Source: Chrysomallon squamiferum
Lineage: Eukaryota > Mollusca > Gastropoda > Neomphalida > Peltospiridae
Length of the DNA: 63,189 nt
Direction: 5' to 3'
Assembly: GCA_012295275.1 (NCBI GenBank)
Contig: CM022668.1
Span: 16,668,391-16,731,579 of the forward strand
The stretch's first letter is position 1; the number at the start of each line of letters is the position of its first letter. The position numbers and the translations under genes were made by a program. This document shows positions 1 through 16,852 of this stretch, one piece after another. The notes under the pieces are model-generated. The model was not told where the DNA came from. It saw only the letters and a list, made by a program, of their open reading frames with translations, and searched no databases.

Positions 1-75
1 ATATAGATATTAATAAACATGAAAATCTACGCGCTGACTTTCCTTAACTATGTTCATACAGCAGTTTAACACAAA

Positions 76-78
<3 letters not shown>

Positions 79-166
<88 letters not shown>
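79..166. repeat. (CT)n microsatellite
   Basis: Uninterrupted CT dinucleotides of about 88 bp. Confidence 0.98.
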
Positions 167-2673
<2,507 letters not shown>

Positions 2674-2841
2674 CATGGTGAGTCGTTTCATCTCTTTTTT
2701 TTTTTGGATAATGACTTTCGAGGAAATAAAATTAATGATTAGATGTTAAAAAAACCCACGTAAAAACATTTTAAATAAAGATTTTCATAGAATGAATTAA
2801 TTCTACCTGATGATTAGATTTAGAGAAAAAAAAAATGATAC

Positions 2842-2878
<37 letters not shown>

Positions 2879-3489
2879 TGGAAACAAATTTTAAAGAAAT
2901 AAACAATCTTGAGGAAAATCCATATAGAGATATTTTCTAAAAATAAATAGGGTAAGAGTTTGTTGTAACTAAACAGAGCACTCAGGTGCAAGAAAAACTA
3001 TTTCAAAACAAATTTGTTTTCTCTTATTAAGACGTAAATGTAACCTAAAAGCAGATATATATATATATATTTTTTTTAAAGGAAAATAAGGTTATCCTGA
3101 TTTATTAATATTTTATAACCTTCTTGTTATTTAATCGTTTCTATGATAACGAATTGTATGAGGACCGGAGCTGCATTAATAAATTATGAGTAATATCCTC
3201 AATGAGAAGGCTGCTGAGAATAACACAAAAATCAGTTAAATGGGATGTAAAAACATAGTAACGATCAGAACGAACACTTTTCTTTCTCCCTCAAAACTTT
3301 AGTGTCTTCAGTATTACGTGCCACATTTGTATTTGTTTTATTATTTTTATTTCTATTTATTTATTTATTTTTGATACTGAGACCATCTTTGTTTCTCTTT
3401 CACAGCTTTTCATCAAAAAGGACGATATATATTAAATCGTACAGTTTCCAAGAGCTTTGATTCTGAAACAATCTTTCAAACAGTAATGC

Positions 3490-3502
3490 AGTAATATATC
3501 TA

Positions 3503-3540
<38 letters not shown>

Positions 3541-3570
3541 ATCTACCTACCTACCTACCTACCTACCTAC

Positions 3571-3656
<86 letters not shown>

Positions 3657-3675
3657 ATATATATATATATATATC
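3490..3675. repeat. Compound microsatellite (ATCT)n(ACCT)n(CT)n(AT)n
   Basis: Four different short repeats abut: TATC units, CTAC units, about 80 bp of CT, then AT. Confidence 0.97.
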
Positions 3676-4960
3676 ATGTAATATCATATGATATCCTGCA
3701 AACTAAAATAAATATTATTTTCAGACTGTTAGGTAAAGTTATTTTCTCATAAACGTACTATAACTAGAACTCTTGTTTAACTAATTTATTTTTTAATTTA
3801 TTTATTTTTTTATTTTTTTATTTTTATTTTTTTAAATTATTATTGACCTACATCCAAAACAAAAATGGTTGAAATATGTGAACGGAGGTTAGTCGAGGTG
3901 CACTGAACTGAGCTGTTTCCAGAGTTGTGTGTATCATTATTCATCTGCGTTGTGAATTCATCTTTGAATTATATTCCAGAAACATAAACCAAACAGTTAT
4001 GCTCGAGGCGTGACAGGTTTAGGGATCAAATACTGACTGTGTCCTGTAGAGTTACTTCTATCATATAAAGGTCCAAGACTGTTTTATTAAAGACCACACG
4101 CTGTCTACGAGAAGGTGTATATAAAAAATAGCTTGGTGCTCATATGTAGGTTATGACGTTGTGACAACTGACGTCATCTCCCGTATCAGTATTGTAAAAC
4201 AACAGACATGTTCCTAACCATCATCCGTTAATAACATGTGCTGAAGCTGTTAAACAATTAGCGACTCGATCAATAATTATCCAAAAAAAGCACACTCTTT
4301 TCCATAACGGTCACTGTGTGTTTGTTTTTTTGGCGTGGCAGTCAGATAATGGCGGTTTGGCATCAGTGATAATAATTTCTATACTGCTCTTGACATAACG
4401 CGAACGGACGTTAATGAGAATAATAATAATAATTTTTTTTCATTTATTTAAAAGTCGTAAATAATATTGTCATTTCAAACTTAATCAGTAATGGATTAGT
4501 ATTTGGTTACTTCAAAATAAAAATAAAAATCAGATAGTAATGTAATATTTAATTAAAACTTTGTCTTACGGGTTTTTTTTCTGTTATTTAACAGATCAGG
4601 TTTCTGGACAATGTCACACTGACATGAGAACTATTTATATTTCAATAGCAGCAAATGGAAGACAATGGTTAATGTAGCTATTAGCAGCAGCTAATAATAC
4701 ACATCACTTATTTGAATTAGTCTAAAACAAGTCACCGAGTCGAACTAATGTCGCTGTGATTTGATTTACTGAAAATGCAGAAGAAGAAGAAGAAAAAAGA
4801 CATATGATATACATGCCAAAATAGCGTTTTCAAAAAAAAATGAAATGTTATTAGTTTTTATTATTACCGATGGGCTTACTGCTTTATGACTGATGAAAGA
4901 TAAGAAATGTATAAGAAGAAACAAGATCTTGACATACTGTTTGTGTGTGTATGTGTGTGT

Positions 4961-4991
<31 letters not shown>

Positions 4992-5172
4992 CAACAGTGA
5001 ATGTAGGTTTTAATATTTATCAAAGGCTGCAGTTATGTGCTCGTGCATGTTTCTAGACACACACATACTGACGCAGTGTATTAGCTCGTCGTTCCAACAT
5101 GCAAAGTAGTTATTTCATCTTTACTTTCACTCTAAAGTTATTATTTCCTTAATGTTCTCAGTGCAGTTTTTC

Positions 5173-5230
<58 letters not shown>

Positions 5231-5548
5231 TTTGTTTCTGTTTTTTTTTTTTTTTTTTTTAACATAATATATATCATTCTTTTGTTTCTTGTTTCGTCGT
5301 CTTCTTGTTATTATTAAAAAAATTATATTTCGTCAAAATCATCTCGTTTTTCATCTTCATCATTCTCTCTTTCCTGATCATGTCATACTCGTCCATCTGT
5401 ACTTTGTTTCTTTCTTTTCTTTTTCTCTTTTTTCATCTCAGTTTTCTTTTCTTTTCATCCTGCACCTGCTCCCCATTCATTTCCTTCGTTCTTCTTCTTC
5501 TTTTTTCTTCTGTCTTCTTTCTTTTTCTCCACGCGTTTCCTCTTCTTC

Positions 5549-6350
5549 TTCTCCTTCATCTACTCTTTCTTCTTCCTCCTTCTCCTTATTCTCCTTCATC
5601 TACGCTTCTTCCTCCTTCTCCTTATTCTCCTTCATCTACGCTTCTTCCTCCTTCTCCTTATTCTCCTTCATCTACGCTTCTTCCTCCTTCTCCTTATTCT
5701 CCTTCATCTACACTTCTTCCTCCTTCTCCTTATTCTCCTTCATCTACTTTTTTCTTCTTCTTTTCTTCCTTATTCTCCTTCATCTATTCTTTCTTTTCTT
5801 TTCTTCCTTATTCGCCTTCATCTACTCTTCTTCTTTTCTGCCTTATTCTGCTTCGTCTACTTTTCTTCTTATTTTCTTCCTTATTCTCCTTCATGTACTC
5901 TTCTTCTTCTTCTTTTCTTCCTTATTTTCCTTCATCTACTTTTCTTCCTTATTCTCCTTCATCTACTTTTCTTCTTCTTTTCTTTCTTATTCTCCTTCAT
6001 GTACTTTTCTTCTTCTTTTCTTCCTTATTCACCTTCATCTACTTTTCTTTATTTTTTCTTCCTTATTCTCCTTCATGTACTCTTCTTCTTTTCTTCCTTA
6101 TTCTCCTTCATGTACCTTTCTTCTTCTTTTCTTCCTTATTCTCCTTCATGTACTTTTCTTCTTCTTTTCTTCCTTATTCTCCTTCATCTACTCTTCTTCT
6201 TCTTTTCTTCCTTATTCTCCTTCATGTACCTTTCTTCTTCTTTTCTTCCTTATTCTCCTTCATGTACTTTTCTTCTTCTTTTCTTCCTTATTCTCCTTCA
6301 TCTACTCTTCTTCTTCTTTTCTTCCTTATTCTCCTTCATGTACTCTTCTT
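5549..6350. repeat. Polypyrimidine minisatellite (36-51 bp units) within a 1.1-kb C/T tract
   Basis: From about 5410 to 6420 the plus strand is almost entirely C and T. Five 36-bp units (CTTCTCCTTATTCTCCTTCA core) at about 5571-5750 grade into units of about 39-51 bp built on TTATTCTCCTTCATGTAC. The long open frames are composition artefacts. Confidence 0.9.
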
Positions 6351-8464
6351 TTTTACCTCCTATTTTTTTTAATTCTTCTTATTCATCTCCTTCTTCTTTC
6401 TCTACACCTTTCTTGCTGGACAATGTAGAGACGTACATGAGAATCGTGTCACTCTGTTGTTGTCAGTATCCAGTTTGCTGAACGTCTTCACAATGCAAAT
6501 TTAAAACACGAGTACTCTGACCTCTGGTGACAGAAAGCTTTCTGCGAAGATTAATGAGGTATTAACAATTCCTCTAACGAGTTGTAAAGTAATGAAAGAA
6601 AACTTTTACATACACGGCTGAGAATAAAAATTGCTATAAATAAGTACTGTCACGTGACTAAGGTATGATAGGAGTTTATTAGTGATTTAGCAATAAGAAA
6701 TTAATAAAACTCGGAATCTTGCATTGAAATCAGAAAGCGTTTTCCTGTCACAATAAATTCATTGAAATGTATTGCTTTTTAAGTATGAGGCTCTAAATTA
6801 AACTAAAGATATAAAAATAGAGTATTGCATGATGTCGAAATTATAGCGGTGTATTTGATCTTAGGTTATTTGATTCTTATGTTTAGATTAAGTACTTTTC
6901 ATTATTACTATTACTATTATTGCTGTTGTTGTTGTTGTATTTTTTGCTGTTGTTGTTGTTGCTATTATTATTTTTTTTTTTTTTCCTTCAAAAATTAGTA
7001 TTCTGTTGTATCCAACACAAATAAAAGCACACAACTTCACACACTATTAAGATAATCACTATATTCCTGGGGGTTACTTCTTCTTCTTCTTTCATATATT
7101 GCTGCTGTTTTCAATTCCTCCTTTGTCACTGGTATGTTTGTCAGTTGCCGGTAACATCTGATACTGTTTTCAATTTATCCGGTAATCTGTGGTGCTGTTA
7201 AAAAGTTCAGCCGGTACAAAGTGGTGTTACGTTCAATGTATCCGTTATCCACTGTTTCTGTACCACCCATCTCTGCTCTTCGCTGAAACCAGTGTACATA
7301 TTAACTGTAACAACGACAAACCTGACGTTGTCACTAACAACAATTGTTTCTTCATTTGCACGTTGTGGCAGTGTAATGAGAAGTCGTCTGCTGGAATATG
7401 TTACAATTTGTATTCACCGAGCTCGCGCCGGTCTTTCTGGACGTCTGTAATTAATAACTAACACTCGAGATTACTCAGAACGAGGCGCCCCGCGGCACTC
7501 GCCGAACTGGCGGGATAATATGTAATTAGCAGCAGATGTAAAACAAGTCGTCTGTAATAACGAGATGAGAATAATAATACATGGAGGAAAATCACTAAAA
7601 AGAACACCTAATTGTATTAATACAGATCGGTATTTTGCGTTATTATTCGGAAAGTAGATAAAAGACATATAAAAAAAAAAAAAAAACCACAATGACCGGG
7701 ATCTTCTGTTAGATATTAATAATATTGGAAAACAGAAATAATATATATATATATATATATATGTATGTATTAAATTAATAAAATTATATTAATATAGCTC
7801 GGGTTTTTTCGGAAACCAGAAGAACGATCATTCGTTACTGTACGGAAAATGAAAATCTATATTCGACAACAATCGGGAACCTTCGTTAATTGATTTAGAA
7901 TTTTACAGTTCATTATGTGCGAGAAAGTTATTAATACAGCTCGGCATTTTTCGTTATTATTCGGCAAGTTAACTATCTTCAAGAAGAGTTTTGCAACAAT
8001 GGCAAAGCTTCGTGTCGCGTATCAATACGGCAACAACATATTTTAATAAGTACTGATGATATGACAGGCCAGAGGTAGCTAACTGTCAGGTCAAATAAAC
8101 ACAAATTAACAGGTATAATTGTATAGCACTTAACTTATATATATACAGTATTCGCACAACACGTTACATCATAGCAGCAGTGCTACCAGGAAATGTCGCA
8201 GTTGCCGTCATTTTAACATTTTTCTAAATCATAAAAAACAGAAACGTCAGCATTCATCTCATCATTTCCTTAAATTATTGATGTATATGTATGTATGTAT
8301 GTTTTATGTGTTTGTGTGTGTGTGTGTGTGTGTCTATGTGTGTGTGTGTGTGTAAGTATGAATATGGATTCATAGAAAACCACAACTTTTTCGTTAATAC
8401 CACGTTACTGTTATAATGCACTGCTCATGGACCGGCAAAATGGATTAGAACACAAAACAGATCA

Positions 8465-8700
8465 ATGTTCACAGTAAGAAATACTGGCAGTAGCAGTGAT
8501 AGTAGACGCAGTAACAGTAGTAATGGTAGTTGTAGTAATAGTACTGGTTGTAGTAATAGTAGCAGTAGTTGTTGTAATAGTGATAGCTGTAGTAGTAGCG
8601 ATAGTAATGATAATAGTAGTAGTGTAGTAGTAGTAGTAGTAGTAGAAGTAGAAATAGAAATAGAAGTAGTAGTAGCTGTTATTGTAGTAATAACAAAAGT
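8465..8700. repeat. Imperfect (AGT)n trinucleotide tract
   Basis: Degenerate AGT/AAT/GGT triplets, purest at 8610-8650. Preceded by (TG)n at 8299-8352. Confidence 0.9.
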
Positions 8701-10544
8701 GCTAGTTAGAGAAGGAAGAAGACTAGTGTTGTAGTAGTCACGTATGTGTGTTTGAAAGTGTATATGTGTATTTATGTGTTTATTTGTGTATATATTTGTA
8801 TGTATATATGTTGATATGGGTGTGTGTTTCTGCATGTGTATCTGTGAATGAATGTGTATGTATACTGTAATATTTACATACAATTATTTATGTGGGTTTG
8901 GACGTCATGCTAGATGTCACATATGTAGACAATACAAGACAACGTTGATGACAGGATCTAAGTCACTGGTGAAGATGTTGACAGTAGAAACCAGCGACGC
9001 ACGACGTCAACACAAAACATATGAATGGTTAACATTCACACAGATATTGTGCATCGTTAATTTTTAATGGACGTCTTTTTAGTTAAAATCCTTGTTCACT
9101 GAGTTTATCCTCTAGTGTTTTATATAATTCATTGTTTGCAGACGAAAACACGCAGTAAGCTGTGAGCATGTTTACTTGTTGTTGCCATGACGGCCTTTAA
9201 GCACAACATAGTCAGCGGACTTCGGTTGTCGCCAGTTGATGAGCTAATATAGGAAATATTCTAAGAATAGTTTGAGGAATATAAATTGGTTTTCAAATTT
9301 GAAAGACTTTTCGAGAAAGATGTTTTCAAACTGGCTTTCTTAAATCTGAAACTAGATAAATTTTAATTTTTAATTTTATCTCTCTGATCTCTTTCCAGTC
9401 AATGTTAGTGATATGCTGGAGGATGTGACAGTATTAGGTTTGTTTGTGTGTGTGTGCGTGCGTGCGTGCGTGGAATGAGTCAGTGGATGAGTGGAAGAAA
9501 AGAAAAGAAAACGAGAGAAGGAAGGAGGAGGGAGAGAGAAGGATAGAGAGAAGGGGAAAACTCAAGAAGAGCATATTGAGGGTGTTATAATTATATAGTT
9601 GTTCAGATTTTATGTGTATATATATCTCTACGTATGTATGAACCTGATTATATTAAAATAAATCTAATTTGTGTGCATACAAGCATCGTAAATCAATTTT
9701 ATCCACCTTTTCTATTTACTCCTGTCATTATTTAATTCTTGTCATGCTGCGATCTTAAGAATTCCATTTCCAGTTTCCACTGTATTAAAACTCTTCTTGA
9801 GAACATAGCTTCCAGGCACCATTAAAACCATTTATATCTAGCGTACAAATAGCGTTTGAAAACATGATTATGAAGATATATTAACTCGACGTCCTTTGAT
9901 ATTTTTAAAAAATTTTATTCCTGTCCGTAATACGTTTGTACTTTTGTTAAGATGTGTTATTACGAGGTTAAGTGGGCTCTGCGAGCGAGGTGCAGATGGG
10001 ATCAGACGGGTTCTAGTAACAAAAACACTGCTAAGCGAACACTAATTGCTGTATTGATTTTCGTAGATTTAATTTTAACTAGGACGGTTGTCAGAGCTGG
10101 AGAAATGCCAGTTGTTATCAAATCATCACTTTGTGAAGCTAATAGACACACAGCTTAAATTAGATACACTCGCGAGCTGTACATTTCAAATGTAAATTAG
10201 TAACAGCAATACGTATTAACGAGTTTTAAGTATTGAACAGGAATCGCGCTGATGCTGTTTGTAGGCTGTTTATGTTGGGGTTTTTTTTGATAAAAAGGGA
10301 CTATTCTATATAAACAGTATAAATATTATAAAACTACACATTCAAGACTTTGATAAAACAGTCTCACGGTTCGGACAATAACGGATAATAATAATAATAA
10401 TAATAAGATGATGATGATAATGATGATGATTACTATGATGATTATGATTATTATGATGATGATTAACAAAGAGGTGAAATGGAAGAATATTGACAGCAAC
10501 TGTTTGATTAATTTTAAAATCTAAAATAATACACAGGAATGTAC

Positions 10545-10546
10545 AG

Positions 10547-10600
<54 letters not shown>
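10545..10600. repeat. (GT)n microsatellite
   Basis: About 54 bp of GT. Confidence 0.97.
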
Positions 10601-10690
10601 TTGTGTGTTTATATAGATATAGATATAGGTATATATATAAATATCTTCTGAATTATTCATGTTTGAATAATCCTTCCATTAGAGTGTCTG

Positions 10691-10776
10691 TTTTTACGTA
10701 GTGATTAGTGCTTAACGTGGTAAGCCACGTAAAACTTCAGTTTTGTCTCTGAAGGGATTCGATGACTGGAAATCCC
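10691..10776 (+). other. Three consecutive short hairpins
   Basis: ACGTGG/CCACGT (10715-10730, 4-nt loop), CTTCAG/CTGAAG (10735-10754, 8-nt loop) and GGGATT/AATCCC (10754-10776, 11-nt loop) lie end to end. An alternative outer pairing of TTTTACGT with ACGTAAAA spans 10692-10734. No known RNA family recognised. Confidence 0.4.
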
Positions 10777-13491
10777 TCAACTATTGTTCACACAAGTGCA
10801 CGTTATGAATAAAATATGTCACTGTAAGGTGCACAGAATTCATCAAAACCCTTTGACATTGTTAACATCCACCTCTGAAAAATGTAACAAAGCATCAAAG
10901 AGTTAAATAAATTTAATAAGACCAGATGTTAATGTCATAAGCTGTTGTCGGCGTGACTAACTGACATCACTAACGATGTCGCAATGCATTATTAACGTAT
11001 TAATGCGATGCCGCACCTCACACTTGACAGACACACAAACAGAAGCTCGGCAGGGGGTAAAAGACGGAAATAATTAGTTGACGGTTTCTGTATTTTAGTC
11101 TAATATCTTTACAAACAAATCGATAAATTAATATTATCCATTGATCCCTCTGTGAAGATCCATCACAGTGCGGAACTGCAAGTTGATGATCAAACAACTG
11201 ATTTTCAGTTTCCATTAATCCAGTTACAGTCTTGTTACATCGGTAACAGCAGCAGACAGTCAAGTTGTAGACAAAACACAGAAATAAATAAACACTCTTA
11301 TGAATGAAAACCGTGATATATGTGTCTATATGAATGTGTATGTTTGTGCATACTTATACACAAACGCACACGATTTTACATACACACATAAATAAATCAC
11401 GGAATGTATGTGTATACATATACACACACATATTACACATACTCACACATATATGTACACGCACACAGTTTCAATACATAGTTTGACATGATTAAAGTCT
11501 TATCAACGCTTACAGTTCAGAGGTTTATACGAGATATTTTTACAAATGTACTTATTTATTTCCTTTTTTAAATTTTACACACACACACACTCACACACAC
11601 ACACACAAATGCAAAGAAAACATGTATGCATACAAACGTACGCACAGACTTTCACAAGTTAAAGAAATTTTATAATGTAAGATGTAGATATACCAAACAC
11701 TGGAATAAATATAGAAAACGTTTTTAAAATACCTGTGTTTGTGTTTGAAGAGACATCTTAATTCACATTAACATTAATTAACAGGTTTTTGCCCAAAAGC
11801 CAAAAATGAAGTGTGAACAAAAGGAGATACAAGATAGAGTATTATTACCAAATGTTTTTCTGTCTTGTACCAGTATCTGTTTGTCACCTTCATGAGTGTA
11901 CGACTCTGAATATATGGGGTACAACTTATCTCCCATATTCAGGCGAAACTTTGTGCAAAGCAAGAAGAAATTACTTTTACACAAGTCAGTTTCTCGGCCT
12001 TCATTCGTCAGAATCTACAGAACAACAATGGCGCCAAGAAACAGACTTCACATCCCAATATTTTTAATAGTTCGTTAACAGTTGTAATAATTCCTATCTT
12101 TAATGTGAATCTATTATAATATTTGAGTTTTTATATTTTCTCTATATTAATATTTATTAACGTTAATTGTAAGTTGACAAACTGCCGCGTCTTTGAGATA
12201 AAACTGGAAGGGAAAGTCGCTGACTGAAACACTGGCATCTGCTGTTATTTATAGCTCTGTATCTGGGTGTTTTACGACTGTATTAGTGAAGCGTTGTGCG
12301 TCGCTCGGGTAATCTATATATGACAAGCTCAATCAAATACCAGTATCAACGTGGTGGACGGCGTTTCCATGCATTTCGACAGGAAACGCAGCGGATAAAG
12401 GCAATCGATGTGCTCTATTGATCGAAAATCCAAGAAGCGACGCTGCAGATTTGAACATTTTTGTTAATTTGTAGTTATACTGTTTATATAATGTGTACGT
12501 TTACTTACCCAGATGACCTAATAAATCCTCGTCTTTGTAAGTTCCAGAAATAAGGAAAAATCCAGATTTGAACAGACGTAGCGAACTGAGGTACGAATCA
12601 CACGGTGTGTGTAAGTAACGTACGTCCCGTGTTCCGACACGAGCTGTCTGTGTCCGGCTCAGTGAGAACGCAATTTAACTTTCACAACACGCCGATCGTC
12701 TGATTCGAATTCCCGTCACGTGATCGATAAAGACGTTTCACGCGAGTCGATGCCTGGCAGACGATAAAGGACAGTTTGGTGTTGTACACGTCATACCTGG
12801 CAACACGTCGTCCTCAATACCGTCGTCGTGTTCTTCTTCTGACGCGGTCACTGGCTCGGTCTGTCAAGGAACTGGTACGATATTGTTCTTGGAAATTTCT
12901 TCTTATAGCCTTAACTCATTCACCCTTGAACAAGATGTCACAAAATGTACGTTAACTGATGAACAACCTTTGACTATAACCTTTCTGTACATACACTTTT
13001 CTTCTAATTCTTCAACAAAACATAAAAATAAGATCTTTCGACACTGCTTTCTTCTTGCGTGTTCTACGCCACTATTTAGACTGATTACGCGTTTTTTGTT
13101 TGCTAGTCATTGTAAAATAACAAAAAGAAGATCGATATACAGCAAGCAGACGAGAAATGCCGGTTTCCCGCCATTGCAGGCCAGCGAGATGGGGAGGCGC
13201 AATGTTTGTCTTCGTTTCAGCACCAGCAAGGACCACTCGGACACTAATGGCACCACTTTGTTTGATATCGATAGATGCTAAACGCGATTATTTTCTTAAT
13301 CAAATATGTGTCTGATAAAACACATTACAGACGGGTTAGCCGAGGATCGGTGAGTTGTGCTTTTTGTGAAATGAAAATGTTTTACAGAGAAAACTGTGTT
13401 CACAACGTTTACACACATCAGTAATCCACGTCTTTTTATAATCCCCCACAAAATGGTACATTCACATAATTATACTCTTCCGCATATATAC

Positions 13492-13600
<109 letters not shown>

Positions 13601-14012
13601 TAAATATACGTTTTCAGAATACTCATATTATATACTTTCTTTCTCTCAAACACACAAATTTACACACTTCCACATAAGCACATACATACACACACAGGCA
13701 TGCATTCATATACATACAAACACACACACTTTCTTTCACCCATATACATACACACTCATATACACTTTCACACATACAAACACATATATGCATACACATA
13801 TGCACGCACACCTACAAACACACATAAATACATAGGTACATACACGCACTCAGATTCTCTGAGAAACTTGTACATACGGACAAACGTACACATTTTGCAG
13901 ATACGAATTCACAAAGAACGACAGCAACTTGATGATAAAACGTAATGAGAAGTAACCTTTATCGGCAGTGAGAGAAAAATCGTTTCTTCAGTTTAAAGAA
14001 ATGAAATTGTGG

Positions 14013-14048
<36 letters not shown>

Positions 14049-14470
14049 AGAAAAGAGATAAAAGAAATAAAAAAATCTATGAGAAGAGAGTTAAAAGGCC
14101 AATTTCCTTCACGTCGATTCTACTGCACAGACCCATTCCTAGATTCACAGCAACACGATTGTGTCTTACCGAAATTAATACTTTTCAAAATGTCTAACAA
14201 AATTCATAAAAGATGCATAAAAAGTAAGAAATGAAGATTTCGAAAATCTTCTTTCTTTATAATCCTATTACTTGTGAAATGTCTTAACTGTGACAGGATA
14301 AACGATAACCCAAGTGTTATAAGATCGATCCTCTACGATGTCATTTCCTGTTCTGACTATAAAATAGCAAGTGGATTTGTTTGTTTCTATCATTTTGTTA
14401 TTGCTGTTGATTATGATGATGATGATGATAATGATGATATTATTATTATTTACAATATCGCAGAACTGTG

Positions 14471-14512
14471 TATTTTCTGGACCGGTTCTTCCCCTATTAG
14501 TTCGTGAAATCG
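14471..14512 (+). repeat. Degenerate copy of the 20487 foldback motif
   Basis: Reads GGACCGGTTCTTCCCC then TTAGTTCGTGAAATCGA, aligning with GGACCGATTCTCCCCC and TTAGTCCGTGAAATCGA at 20492-20526. The stem is weakened by substitutions. Confidence 0.6.
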
Positions 14513-14610
14513 AAGGTGAGCAGTACAATTATATCACACCGCAATTGCAGCGATAGTAGTAACTGAGCAACAGAAGCATCAGAAGGAGAAATAGTAACAT
14601 GTTTGTAAAT

Positions 14611-14710
14611 TACAATATTAATATGTGACGTGAATCACAATATTAATATGTGACGTAAATCACAATATTAATATATGACGTAAAACGGAATATTAATATA
14701 TGACGTAAAT
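14611..14710. repeat. 25-bp x 4 tandem repeat carrying TGACGTAA sites
   Basis: Four exact-length 25-bp units (14611, 14636, 14661, 14686) of the form CACAATATTAATATGTGACG then TAAAT. Each contains TGACGT, a CRE/ATF-type core, so four such sites are spaced 25 bp apart. Whether they bind anything is unknown. Confidence 0.85.
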
Positions 14711-15384
14711 CACATACGTAATTTCTACGTAAACTCCTAGAAATTACGGCTCGTGCTATTCCAGGTGGACGTGACTATTTCAATTCTGAAGACAGCGGCG
14801 TCTTTCACCTCTGTCAGCTTTCAGATAAGTGTGTCAGTGACGACTACAATATTACTTTCTGCGGCAGCAACTGTTCGCCTTCATGTATGTTTAATTCTTT
14901 ATTTTCCCCACGGTGCGCTTATAACGCAATTTATGGGAGCTGCCCTGGACGGCGGAAATTGGCTTAAATTTCTTGATTCTGGGTTTTCGGGAACAGAAGC
15001 TAATTAGATGAAGACTGGATGCATTAGTTTAGAGAAAATATTTTTCTGATGTTTATTGCTAATACACTTTGTAATAATATTAATGTTTTCTTTGTTAAGT
15101 TATAGTTACGTAGTATTATTAAAAATAAGAACGTGAAAAGAAGTTAGTTAATTATTACACATAATTCTGATTCAGTTAAAGAATTCTCTACTAGAAATAT
15201 ATTATCATTTAAACGACGAATGCTGAACTGGACTGGAAGTGACGGTTTAGATAACGAATGCTGATCTAAATGAACGAATACTAAATTAGTTACTGAATGC
15301 TGATCATTTAGATAGTGATTCAGTTATTATTTATTATCTAGATGGTGAATGTTAATACAAATATCAGTGCTGAATTAACTAGTT

Positions 15385-16235
15385 AACTATATCCTAGATA
15401 GTAAATGCTGATATAGATAGTGAATGCTGATTTAACTTGTTAACGATGATATAGACAATAAATGCTGCTATAGAGTTGAATATAGACAGTGAATGCTGAT
15501 ATAGATAGTGAATGCTGTTATAAATAGTGAATGTTGTTATTGATAATGAATGTTGATATAGATAGTGAATGTTGTGATAGATACTAAATGCTAGCATGAT
15601 ATAGATAGTGAATATTGATGTAGATAGTATATACTGATACTGATAGTGAATATTGATATAGACAGTATATGCTGATATAGATAGTGAATATTGACATAGT
15701 ATATACTGATATAGATAGTGAATATTGACATAGTATATACTGATATAGATAGTGAATATTAATATAGATAGTATATACTGATATAGATAGTGAATATTAA
15801 TATAGATAGTATATGCTGATATAGATAGTGAATATTGATATAGACAGTATATGCTGATATAGATACTGAATATTGATATAGATAGTGACTATTGATATAG
15901 ATAGTGAATATTGATATAGATAGTGTATGCTGATATAAATAGTGAATATTGGCATAGATAGTGTATACTGATATAGATAGTGAATATTGACATAGATAGT
16001 ATATACTGATATAGATACTGAATATTGACATAGATAGTATATGCTGATATAGATAGTGAATATTGATACAGATAGTATATGCTGATATAGATTGTGAATA
16101 TTGATATAGATAGTGACTATTGATATAGATAGTATATGCTGATATAGATAGTGAATACTGTTATAGGTAGTGAATGTTGTTATAGATAGTGAATGTTGTT
16201 GCAGATAGTGAATGCTGATATTGACAGTGAATGAT
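15385..16235. repeat. Large 18/19-bp minisatellite (TGATATAGATAGTGAATA)
   Basis: About 45 degenerate units alternating TGATATAGATAGTGAATAT with TGATATAGATAGTATATGC, giving a higher-order period near 36-38 bp in the middle. Minus-strand open frames through it are by-products of a stop-poor repeat. Confidence 0.9.
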
Positions 16236-16852
16236 GATTTCAATGTGTAGATAAACACCTCTTTGTTAATTAATATAACTGACACAAAATATTTACTACG
16301 TTAATAATCATTTACTCCTGAATTTCACTCATCACTATCTACATTTCAGATTAATAAAATATATGTGTGTCACACTAAATTCAGCATTCGGTGTCTGTAT
16401 TAGATTTTATTATACAGAGGATCATTAATTAGTTAAATCTGCTTTCACATATGATATTCTATAATACCGAGAATGACTCTATGCGTGTATTGTTGATTGT
16501 ATCGAGAAAGGCTGTAGGTAGGTATGAATAGATGGTGCCTCGCAAGGCTGTACTGCAGGTAAGAATAGTAAATGGTGCTGATGAACGTATGGTTATTTTC
16601 TCTGAATATAAAATGGTCGCGAGAAAAGGCTTCAAGTAAAAGGGTAGAGTGTTCTGCTGTGTGTGTTCGGGTATCTAGTAAAACCTGTAAGCACATCGAT
16701 AATAGTAAGTGGATACTCTTTTAGGTGTGGATGCATATGTAGATAGATAACTAAGTATGTAATATATACGTCTGTTTGGAAGACTGGATGGATGGATCTT
16801 TGCATGTGGGTTTGATTATATGTAGGAACGTATGTAGACATAAACAAATGTA

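Larger units (their letters stand above)
6430..13490. other. No gene recognised
   Basis: AT-rich with (AT)n at 7740-7763, (CA)n patches at 11340-11610, and the AGT, GT and hairpin features listed separately. A stretch with raised CpG lies at 12290-12880, and another with short GC-rich blocks at 7420-7515. Frames are short and match nothing I know. Confidence 0.5.

Noticed and set aside
5289-6428. 379-residue Ser/Phe/Leu-rich open frame
   Set aside because: Product of a polypyrimidine minisatellite; overlapping frames are equally open.
7189-7461. 90-residue frame
   Set aside because: Cys- and Asn-rich translation with no family match or splice context.
12650-12760. tRNA-like GATTCGAATTCCC box
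   Set aside because: No A box, no acceptor stem and no cloverleaf could be folded around it.
14753-15007. 84-residue frame
   Set aside because: No recognisable domain, no homologous partner in the window, and length expected by chance; left unannotated.
15797-16285. 162-residue minus-strand frame rich in Ile/Tyr/Ser
   Set aside because: Translation of the 18/19-bp minisatellite; two frames are open together.
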